64,000 nt of DNA from NCBI GenBank assembly GCA_963920635.1, contig OY987299.1, positions 127,841,373-127,905,372 on the forward strand. Reading direction: 5' to 3'. Numbering within the stretch: the stretch's first letter is position 1; every line of letters starts with the position of its first letter. The translations under genes were made by a program, and so were the position numbers. The stretch is from Pseudeuparius sepicola. Lineage: Eukaryota; Arthropoda; Insecta; Coleoptera; Anthribidae. Below the pieces are notes generated by a model. It made no database searches. It was not told where the DNA came from and saw only the letters and a program-made list of their open reading frames with translations. Positions 55,910 to 64,000 of this stretch are shown in pieces.

Positions 55910-57847
55910 CAGTGTGACCCATTTGTTTTGGGGTCAGTCTGTAAAAAGTGTATCAATCGTGCGATTTGGCTGATTTTTTTTTTAAATTGTAGAGCTCGAT
56001 GAACTGCACATTTTGAACAAAAATTGCCTGGTTCGCATAAAATCCAAAGCCTACTATGACCGTTTTTATGAGCAAAATTTTAAGAAACCATATTAGCGTT
56101 TTTTTTTGAAAAAATCTGTGTGCGCCAATGGATTGAGCACCCCTCGAAATGGGTATGTACAAAATTTCATCAAAATATTTCAAGTAATAACGATTTTGTA
56201 GAAAAATTAAAAATGCAGCCAAGGTACGTCTTTATTTTCAAAAATTCAAAGTTGGCCATGGAAAATAATTGAATTGTAATAATACAACCTTATGCTTATA
56301 AACACAAAACATAAAAACAATTAAAATTATAAAATTTTTGTAACTTCTACCAAGCCTCCATTTTCTACAATGCATTTGTCGTTCCTCTTGCGTACATTCA
56401 AAATTACATTTCGTATTTGCTGTGGAGTAATTTCCTCACAACTACGGTTTATCCTAGCTTGCAGTTCTTGTAAATTATGGGGTCTTGACTTATAAACATT
56501 TTGCTTAAGTGTACCCCAAAGAAAAAAATCTAAAGGAGTTAAGTCCGGAGATCTCGGTGGCCACTCACAGAAAGGACTATTTCGCCCTATCCAACAGTTT
56601 TCAAAATTATTATCTAGCCAGTTTCTGATTAAACGAGCATTATGAATAGGACTGCCATCTAACTGTAACTTTAAATTTAAACGGTATCTTAATGGTAACT
56701 CATCTAAAGCATTTCTAAATTCAATTTCTAGAAAATTCAAGAAGCCAGCCGCATTCAAATTCCCTTCAAAGAAAAATGGGCCAATTATTCTGTCGCGTAG
56801 TATTCCACACCAAACGTTAATTTTTTGTGAATATTGTCTCCTTGCATTTATTATAAACTCTGAATTTTCAGCTGACCAGTGACGGCAGTTTTGACTTGAT
56901 ACTACACCATTTGTAGTAAACGTGGCTTCGTCGGTGAATAAAATTTCATTTAAAAAGTTGCCATTATGGAGATATTCACCTTGCAGCCAATAGCAAAATT
57001 CTAATCTTCTCTCCTCATCTCCTGGTTCCAGGGTGTGCAAAAATTTTGGCTTAAACGGTTTTATTTTGTTTTGTCTCAAACATCTCCTTATACTCTCTCT
57101 GGGTATATGAAGGTCTAAACTAGCCGTTCGAACACTATTTCGAGGATTGTCACTAAAGTATTGCAGAATTTGATTGTTATTTTCAACAAGTCCACGGCGT
57201 CCATTTTGCCTAGTTTTTAATAAATTTTTAGAAATCGATCCAGTTTCATCAAAAATATTGTTTATACGTTGTACAGTACTTCGACTCACTGATCTACCTG
57301 GGTGTCTATTGTTAAATTCGGCCGCAGCTTCTGCTGCCGAGCGCTCGTTGTCGCCCACGAGTCGAACAATTTCTATTTTGTCTCTTATGCTTAAATATTC
57401 CATAATTATGATAATTAATTGTATTGAGCACAAACAATTTCTGAACTCAATTTAGACAGTTTGACACTTAATAAAAGTAAACAATTCAATTATTTTCCAT
57501 GGCCAACTTTGAATTTTTGAAAATAAAGACGTACCTTGGCTGCATTTTTAATTTTTCTACAAAATCGTTATTACTTGAAATATTTTGATGAAATTTTGTA
57601 CATACCCATTTCGAGGGGTGCTCAATCCATTGGCGCACACAGATTTTTTCAAAAAAAAACGCTAATATGGTTTCTTAAAATTTTGCTCATAAAAACGGTC
57701 ATAGTAGGCTTTGGATTTTATGCGAACCAGGCAATTTTTGTTCAAAATGTGCAGTTCATCGAGCTCTACAATTTAAAAAAAAATCAGCCAAATCGCACGA
57801 TTGATACACTTTTTACAGACTGACCCCAAAACAAATGGGTCACACTG
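55910..57847 (-). mobile_element. Intact mariner-like transposon, copy 2
   Basis: Same element as 25591-27529 in opposite orientation, 1938 bases, with TA at 55908-55909 and 57848-57849. The TIRs occupy 55910-56277 and about 57481-57847 and differ from copy 1 by only a few bases, mostly in homopolymer runs. The flanks are unrelated to those of copy 1, so this is a separate insertion and not a segmental duplication. Confidence 0.93.
56327..57403 (-). CDS. Mariner-like DDD transposase, full length, copy 2
   Basis: 358 aa from the ATG at 57403, uninterrupted. It is identical to copy 1 except P181S (SAENSEF) and S322C (NRSCEEI) as far as I can see. Catalytic D158, D249 and D292 and both helix-turn-helix regions are retained. 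Either or both copies could supply transposase acting on these TIRs, and possibly on those non-autonomous palindromes whose ends are similar enough. Which residues are ancestral cannot be told from two copies. Confidence 0.93.
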   Translation of the reverse strand: MEYLSIRDKIEIVRLVGDNERSAAEAAAEFNNRHPGRSVSRSTVQRINNIFDETGSISKNLLKTRQNGRRGLVENNNQILQYFSDNPRNSVRTASLDLHIPRESIRRCLRQNKIKPFKPKFLHTLEPGDEERRLEFCYWLQGEYLHNGNFLNEILFTDEATFTTNGVVSSQNCRHWSAENSEFIINARRQYSQKINVWCGILRDRIIGPFFFEGNLNAAGFLNFLEIEFRNALDELPLRYRLNLKLQLDGSPIHNARLIRNWLDNNFENCWIGRNSPFCEWPPRSPDLTPLDFFLWGTLKQNVYKSRPHNLQELQARINRSCEEITPQQIRNVILNVRKRNDKCIVENGGLVEVTKIL

Positions 57848-57849
57848 TA

Positions 57850-58681
57850 GAAATGTGTGAAGGGACTCCAGTTCCGGTAATTATCAACCTCATTAACGCG
57901 CTATGATCGCATAGATCCCAGTAGTACTCTCATTATTGTTATCATCACGCAGCCCCCGATTATCCTAAATCTTCCACAACGGCGCCATGAGTGTCAATCA
58001 GGGAGGCAAAAATGGGGGGGGGGCGAACCTCCCGAATTTCCCCCCCCCCACCCTCGAGGTAGTGGGAGGGGGGCGCCACGGCGGCAATTAATTTCCCCCC
58101 ATCACCTTTATTGGGGTTACGTGACGGGGGGCTACGCGGGATTCCCGGTGAGGCAGTAAAAATTGTATTTTCGGGGTGTAGGGAGTATGGGGGAACAAAC
58201 ACAAATTAATTTCGCAAGGTGCCTTTCGACAAACAGGGAGGTCCAAAGTAATGGTACAGATAAACCTATTTAAACATTTGACATATCTCGCTAAAAAATC
58301 ATCTTAACCCTATCGAGTATGACCATATCTTCTTACATTTCCTTTTTTTAAATTATGTCTACAGCAAATGCGTATATTTTCTGTGGTTATGTCTATGATA
58401 TGGCAAATAATCAAGTTGCTGGATGTGATTTTCTGAATAGAAAAAAATAACGCCACTTTTAAACACTTTCAACGTATTTCACACGAGGATACCAAATTGT
58501 ATACATGGTGTTATGCAAAACCATGACGTACTTTCCTTTGAAACATCCTATAAGTCTATTGAAGGAAGGCCACTTGCAAAATATGCAAAACTGATTGTTC
58601 ATGCCTACTCCATCAGAGTTTGGAAAAATGCCGAGGTGTACTGGATGCTCTCTTAGCACTTAAAAAAAGTTACTCAATTTA
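57850..58681. other. No gene; GC-rich block related to 60720-60950
   Basis: 57995-58230 is strongly GC-rich with G and C runs, and is similar in order and content to 60720-60950. Shared pieces are CAATTAATTTCCCCC, GGGTTA(T)ACGTG, GTAAAAATTGTATT(T)TCGGGG, GTAGG and CCTTTCG. The rest (58240-58680) is AT-rich with nothing recognised. Confidence 0.5.
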
Positions 58682-58793
58682 GGGGCCGCGGTGGCGATGT
58701 TCGGAGCATTTCTAACTATTTAGATTGCATGCTATTCTGCCTTCAATCGACCTTGGTTCGAATCGAGGTCGAGCCAGACTTAGCGCACATATA

Positions 58794-60246
58794 CACTGTG
58801 TCCCGGATAAGAATGAACAGCATGGGGATATTGCAAACGGTAAGAGATAGAACAAAGGTTAAATGGGGGAAAATGTTGTGCAGTTTTAAGGTCAATAAAA
58901 TGGCCCAAACCGATTTCTAATTTTTTTTTTCGTTTTTGAGTTATTTTGATAAAAGTAAAATTTTGCGTTTTCGATTTTATTTTTTTCTGAAGTTGTTATC
59001 ACAGATAGAAAAAAAAAAGAAGAACACTTTCTTATGGCACTTTTTAACTGCCTTTAAGATGGCGTTTTTAGATTTATTTTCCAAGGTTTCGTTTTGAAGT
59101 TTTGAAGGCACTTTTCATTGCAAATACCATGATGAGTACAGAAAATATATTTAAAATGTTTTGTGACAATTATATACTGAAAATTCCTTTTTTTCCATTC
59201 ATTTCTTTCGAATGCGGCCGCCCTGTATTTAATAATAAGAGGTCTAAATATTAATCAGTATTGTGAACAATTTAACTTACAACTTATCTTTCAATTGGAG
59301 AACTAAAAAAAGGACTAATAACAGTCACATACGATAATAAAAAAATAATAAAAATCCTCCACCTAGAAGGCTTTGAAACAACGAAACCAACCCCTTGTCA
59401 TTTGTCATAACTCCCACTGTATCATTTAGTTAACAATTTGTATCATTAGAAATGGAGGGTGCTTTTTCAAATGACGACAAATTTAACATGTCAGCATGCT
59501 ATATCTTCTTGCGTCACAGAAATAGTGTAGTGTTGCAATTAATAAATGGCAAAAGTTATTGGTTTCGTTGGCTTAAAGCTTTCTTCTCACAATTAGAAAA
59601 AGCAAAGAATTTACTCCAAAACACAATGCGACACTGTTTGCTGTACAACAACAGAGGAAAACATTTACCAGACAGGGCCCTATTTGAAAATATTAAGTTT
59701 TCGAAGTCAAAATAAACTGTAAGTTAAATTGTTGTCAATACTGATTAATATTTGGACTTCTTATTATTAAATACAGGGCCGCAATAGAAAAATGAATGAA
59801 AAAAGGAATTTTCAGTATAATTGTCTCAAAACATTTTAAAAAATTTCGTGTCATACATCATGGTATTTGCAATGAAAAGTGCTTTCAAAATCTGCAAAAA
59901 AATCCAGGTCCGTATTTAAAAAAAATAAAGTTGAAGATGGTTTCTCAAAAACGAAACGTTGTAGAACAAATCTAAAAACGCCATCTTAAAGCCCGTTAAA
60001 AAGTGTCACAAGAAATCGTTTTTCTTTTATTTTCTATGTGTGATAACAACTTCGGAAAAAAATAAAATCGAAAACGCAAAATTTTACTTTTTTCAAAATA
60101 ACCAAAAACGAAAAAAGATATTAGAAATCTGTTTGTGCCATTTTATTGACCTCAAAAATGCGCGACTTTTTCCCCATTCACCCGTTGCCGTATCTCTCAC
60201 CGTTTGCAATATCCCCATGCTGTTCATTCTTATCCGGGACACAGTG
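58794..60246. mobile_element. Foldback element inserted in a SINE
   Basis: CACTGTGTCCCGGATAAGAA and its inverse end the element, with TA outside (58792-58793, 60247-60248). Arms extend to about 59286 and from about 59713, including TTTAATAATAAGAGGTCTAA near the inner ends. The loop (about 59287-59712) carries a short ORF. The outer arm shares CATGGGGATATTG-type sequence with the 53655-55798 element. Confidence 0.87.
59452..59715 (+). pseudogene. Loop ORF, possible transposase N-terminus
   Basis: Begins at an ATG with MEGAFSNDDKFNMSACYIFL and runs 87 codons through FFSQLEKAKNLLQNTM to a stop. The opening resembles the start of mariner-like N-terminal helix-turn-helix domains, with FSNDDKF followed by a Y-rich helix, and it sits exactly in the loop where such remnants occur in sister elements. 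Similarity after residue 35 is poor, so frame changes or chance are possible. No catalytic residues are present. Confidence 0.35.
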
Positions 60247-60275
60247 TATAGTCTTTATAGAAAAACACTGTTGGT

Positions 60276-61011
60276 GGCCCACTGATCTCATTAAGAAACT
60301 TTTTCGCTAACCCTTAAAATAAGAAAGTTTCATTTTGAAGAAGCTTGGGCAATTTTCGAATTTTCCAAAAATATCTCAGAACGTAGGCCATGGATCGCGA
60401 ATGCAGTTTTACACAAAGCTAGCCCATCAAGAGCAAATTTTTCTTTCAAATAAATGTCTTCGAAAAATGCATATTTGTCAAGATATATTTACAAGTGGAC
60501 CTCCGTCAATAGACACCCAGTATATGCGGTATTTGCACTTTTAAAATATCTAATGTTCAAACTTTCAAATTGGAACATCTTAACAAATTATATTGCAACA
60601 ATTTAAGCGTCACGTGACTATAAAACGAGTACCTGTAAATATCTTTTTTTGGCATTCTCCCAATTTCCCATAACAATATGCTCCACCTCAACTGCGTATG
60701 GGCCTTTCTGGCAAATGGGCGGCGCGCCGTCCGTCGTCGGCGCCGCGACGCACCCGCCGAATTCTTGGGAAATGTCTACGTGGGCCGGGAGAGGAGCGCC
60801 TCGGCTCAATTAATTTCCCCCAATCATTTTTATGGGTTATACGTGCCGGGAAAAGAGCTCGTAAAAATGTATTCGGGGATGTAGGAGGTGCGTGGGGAAG
60901 GAGCAAACAAAAATTGATTGTGAAAGATCCCTTTCGGGCAACATGCGATATTGGTGATAGACCACGATGTTCTGTCGGTTTTGGATACTTGACACAAAAG
61001 TCGTTATTGCA
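60276..61011. other. No gene; GC-rich block related to 57995-58230
   Basis: 60700-60800 is very CpG-rich, and 60800-60950 aligns with 58075-58230. Several ORFs are open on both strands because of composition only. 60350-60650 is AT-rich and unrecognised. Confidence 0.45.
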
Positions 61012-62735
61012 CAGGGTGGTCAGATAAGAATGCAAAGTGCTGTATCTCGGAAACTATTCGACGTAGAGACTTGCGGTAAAATTTTTTTAGAATAAAGTGG
61101 CCAAGAGAAAAACCTGGAAATTATTTTCAGATTTCCAAGATAGTCACCAGGGGGCGTAACCGCCATCTTAAACTTTTAAAGTGATTTTCACTGAAATCCA
61201 CCTAGTAATGTTACCAAAATAATATATGCTTTTTAAAGGTAAGCTTTATTCGAGTAATTTTTGTTTAACACTTTTTGACATATCTATTAAAATAAAGTGG
61301 TGGGGAGTGATTCAATGTTTTTTTTAAATAAACAGCTGTAACTTCTAAATGACTGAACGGATTTTAACAAACTTGGCCTCGTTGGAAAAAGCATTTATTG
61401 GTCCTTCAAACCCATCTTACCCGTGATAAGATGGGTTTGATGGACCAATAAATGCTTTTTCAAACGAGGCTAGAGCGCGTTTTTTGATATAATAACAGAA
61501 AATTGCAAAATTCTCGAAAAAATTAAATGCAATAATATCACTTTTTTTTCATAAAAATGTAGTGAAATGATACCTAAATAGGCTAGTGAAAACCGTATCT
61601 CGATATCCTATTCCTATCTGAAAATATCAAAGAAAAAAATTTAGTTTTATCATAAAATTTTAGAAAGACGCTGTTACATTTAAGATTTAATGATAAACTT
61701 TTATAATTTTGTCATTTTTTAATTATAAAATTATACTTAATAATATGCAAGTGCAAGGTAGGCAAGATACGAAGGGTAGGCCATGGAGGAAAACCAAATG
61801 CCTAAAATCAACTTGTCAACAAATATTAAAATCCTATACGTAACTGAAAATGTGTTTTTTTTTTAATAAAACTAATGCTTCCTTAAATGCTCGAACTGTC
61901 TTCCATCACAGTCAATGCATTGTTGGAGCCGCTGATGCGTGGACATTACAGCAGCTCCAATGTTGACAAGTTGATTTTAGGCATTTGTTTTTCCTCCATG
62001 GCCTACCCTTTGTATTTTGCCTACCTTGCACTTGTATGGTATGCATGCCCCTACACGGTTTTTTTTAATTTTTTGAACTAAGTATACTTTATAATTAAAA
62101 AATGATAAAATTATGAAAGTTTATCATTAAATCTTAAGAAAAGACAAATAAGAATAAATACCGGTGTAACAGCGTCTTTTTTAAATTTTATGATAAAACT
62201 AATTTTTTTTTCTTTGATATTTTCAGCTAGGAATAGGATATCGAGATACGGTTTTCACTAGCCTATTTGGGTATCATTTCACTACATTTTTATGAAAAAA
62301 AGTAATATTATTGCATTTAATTTTTTCGAGAATTTTGCAGTTTTCTGTTATTATAAAAAAAAACCGCTCTAGCGGCATCACTAAGACTTAGACATATCAC
62401 GGGTAAGATGAGTTTGATGGACCAATAAATGCTTTTTCCAACGAGACCAAGTTTGTTAAAATCCGCTCAGTCGTTTAGGAGTTACAGCTGTTTATTTAAA
62501 AAAAAACATTGAATCACTCCCCACCACTTTATTTTAATAGATATGTCAAAAAGTGTTAAACAAAAATTACTCGAATAAAGCTTACCTTTAAAAAGCATAT
62601 ATTATTTTGGTAACATTGCTAGGTGGATTTCAGTGAAAAATCACTTTAAAAGTTTAAAATGGCGGTTACGCCCCCTGGTGACTATCTTGGAAATCTGAAA
62701 ATAATTTCCAGGTTTTTCTCTTGGCCACTCGTCGA
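61012..62735. mobile_element. Foldback element, right end truncated
   Basis: CAGGGTGGTCAGATAAGAAT starts the left arm. 61094-61400 is inverted at about 62430-62735 (CCAGGGGGCGTAACCGCCAT and its inverse at 62667-62687). A second pairing covers 61500-61850 with about 61965-62345. The right terminus is missing: the match stops at CTCTTGGCCACT (62731). At 61379-61475 an extra inverted duplication (AAAAGCATTTATTGGTCC with its inverse) disturbs the left arm. The loop encodes a transposase tail. Confidence 0.82.
61872..61967 (-). pseudogene. Transposase C-terminal tail in foldback loop
   Basis: Leftwards from 61967 the loop reads VNIGAAVMSTHQRLQQCIDC, then DGRQFEHLRKH and a stop at 61872-61874. This is the same type of tail as at 6812-6906 (CIERDGGHFEHL) and as in insect mariner-like transposases generally. 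The element is therefore an internally deleted relative whose deletion kept the last 30 or so codons. Confidence 0.72.
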
Positions 62736-63009
62736 TAGCAACTTTGTTATTTCAAATAGAACCCCCCATATATTATTGCACCGTTTGGTTCCCTCTTAAA
62801 TTACAAATCTTTTTTCTGAATATAATGTGCACCCTATTCCTAACCCTTTTCGAGATATTCGCAAATTTTTAATTTTTATGAGTGTTGCAGCCATCGACCA
62901 TAGTGATGATAACTTTGAAATTTATGAATCTGGAAAATTGAAATTTTGGAATGTCGTAGGCGAAAGTCAACTTTATTAAATGGTCTGTATGCCATTTCAA
63001 AATATTGTA

Positions 63010-63884
63010 CAGGGTGTTCGGGAAAAAAATCCCAATATCAACATCGAAAAATTGCAAATTTTCATTTTTTTCAAATGGAACCCATATTTTTTTATTGCAC
63101 CATTGAAATGCTTGTGAAAAGAGGGTTCAAAAATATATAACACACTATATGTCTAAATGAAGCGGTTGCTTCGTTATTACGCAAAATACGTATTTTTGCT
63201 GCTCCATATCAAGAAACAATGGACCTTTTCTAATGGGCGGCTATGGATTTTTCATTTGCGATTGTCATTTATTGTGTTCCAAACAATAAAATATTACCGG
63301 TTGACAAGAATGGCTCAAATTGACTATTCTAACGAAGATATTTTGAATATGTTTTACATGAGTGTAAAAGAATTTTAGAAAGAACAATTAGAGTTTTTAA
63401 TGAAACGAAATTTCATAATCCATGGCAAGGTCCAAACAAAGAGAAGCAAATGTAAATACGTAACGGGTAAATAGCATAATATGAATAAAGTGTTTTACTT
63501 ATATGTAGTTTCTTGTTTTTTTCTTCTATGTAATTGTTAGTATTATTTAATTTTGTATTGCTGCTTCTCAGGGAAAAAATATTATTAAATAGCCCTTAAC
63601 CTTGTCATATAATTGCGTTATTTTATTTTCCATGGCCCCCTATAATGTGACGCACCTTGAGAAATGGCATCTTGATACAGAGCAGATACAGAGCAGAAAA
63701 AATACGTATGTTGCGTAATAACGAAGCAACCGCTTCATTTAGACATATAGTATGTTATATCTTTTTGAACTGTCTTTTCACAAGCATTCCAATGGTGCAA
63801 TAAAAAAAAGTATGGGTTCCATTTGAAAAAAATGAGATTTTTCAATTTTTCGTTGATATTGGGAATTTTTTCCCGAACACCCTG
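63010..63884. mobile_element. TA-flanked element at the centre of a palindrome
   Basis: CAGGGTGTTCGGGAAAAAAA and its inverse end the element, next to TA at 63008-63009 and 63885-63886. Arms of about 200 bases (63010-63212 and about 63690-63884) include AAGCGGTTGCTTCGTTATTA. The loop of about 480 bases carries a transposase start. The outer sequence on both sides is itself a perfect inverted repeat up to the TA. Confidence 0.87.
63310..63454 (+). pseudogene. Transposase N-terminus in palindrome loop
   Basis: The ATG at 63310 opens MAQIDYSNEDILNMFYMSVK, and one base out of frame it continues with ERTIRVFNETKFHNPWQGPN. Together these match the N-terminal helix-turn-helix of mariner-like transposases: the YSNED-type first helix, then R-x-R-x-(F/Y)-N-E before the P-containing turn. 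A frameshift and stop near 63376 kill the frame, and nothing of the catalytic core remains. Confidence 0.6.
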
Positions 63885-64000
63885 TACAATATTTTTAAAT
63901 GGCATACAGACCATTTAATAAAGTTGACTTTAGCCTACGACAGTCCAAAATTTCCGTTTTCCAGATTCATAAATTTCAAAGTTATCATCACTATGGTCGA

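Larger units (their letters stand above)
58682..60275 (+). repeat. tRNA-derived SINE, copy 2, interrupted
   Basis: The head 58682-58793 has GGGGCCGCGGTGGC and the B box GGTTCGAATCG. After the foldback element at 58794-60246 the SINE resumes as TAGTCTTTATAGAAAAACAC (60249-60275), matching GTCTTTAAAGAAAAACAT in copy 1. Confidence 0.65.
62896..64000. mobile_element. Outer palindromic arms running off the window
   Basis: 62896-63007 (CGACCATAGTGATGATAACT... to AAAATATTG) is the inverse of 63887-64000. The pairing reaches the last base, so the element continues outside and its ends are not visible to the right. 62896 gives only where pairing begins within this window; the sequence before it may also belong. 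Confidence 0.85.

Noticed and set aside
57174..57455. 93-codon frame opposite the transposase start
   Set aside because: Antisense shadow of the transposase ORF, the same in both copies.
60688..61035. 115- and 109-codon frames on opposite strands
   Set aside because: Same reason: GC-rich block with few stop codons and no domain; the related block at 58 kb does not keep the frames.

Overview
The window looks like repeat-dominated nuclear DNA of an arthropod, most likely an insect. It is AT-rich, has no operon-like gene packing, and I found no convincing host protein-coding gene. The evidence for insect origin is the mobile-element fauna: mariner-like elements with TA target sites, a Penelope-like element with a GIY-YIG domain, a Jockey/CR1-type LINE, a FLYWCH-MULE relic, THAP-domain fragments of P-element type and a tRNA-derived SINE. 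I cannot fix the order. Bacterial features (operons, ribosome-binding sites, CRISPR) are absent.

Layout. 0-5 kb: unique-looking AT-rich DNA with small inverted-repeat elements. 5.2-14.3 kb: two copies of a THAP-domain unit (5.2-7.7 and 13.0-14.3 kb), the first interrupted by a foldback mariner derivative; between them lie a small MITE and a 1.7 kb hAT-like element with an 8-bp target duplication. 15.4-19.7 kb: a Penelope-like element, a dead mariner-like transposase and a 2.3 kb TA-flanked element with short terminal repeats and non-transposon-like cargo. 22.2-24.2 kb: an unassigned element whose ends carry GGGTTAACTATCACTTAG; a second, 5'-truncated copy lies at 41.7-43.8 kb with two further insertions nested in it. 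25.6-27.5 kb: an apparently intact mariner-like transposon with 368-bp terminal inverted repeats (TIRs) and a 358-aa transposase. A near-identical copy sits in opposite orientation at 55.9-57.8 kb. 27.8-32.6 kb: a second Penelope-like fragment, a foldback element with tandemly repeated arms and a 5'-truncated LINE. 33.0-37.2 kb: two related composite elements made of a tandem array rich in ATGGCGG motifs followed by a long hairpin. 37.2-41.7 kb: no recognised gene. 44.9-46.7 kb: a dead MULE with a FLYWCH finger. 48.4-49.9 kb: a nearly perfect palindrome, a SINE and a 525-bp repeat shared with 42.8 kb. 53.6-64.0 kb: almost continuous palindromic elements, several nested.

The main theme is one expansion of TA-targeting mariner-like elements. 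The two full-length copies show the complete architecture: long TIRs plus a transposase with two helix-turn-helix regions and a DDD catalytic core. At least two, and perhaps four, of the large palindromes are internally deleted relatives, because the loop between their arms still encodes the first or last residues of a transposase. At 63.0 kb, and approximately at 54.3 kb, one palindromic element sits at the centre of another. Removing the inner element leaves a perfect or near-perfect palindrome around the TA target, so hairpin centres may act as landing sites.

Limits: repeat family names are assigned by recognising motifs and ends by eye, without database searches. Boundaries are reliable to a few bases where TIRs and target duplications are visible, and approximate elsewhere.
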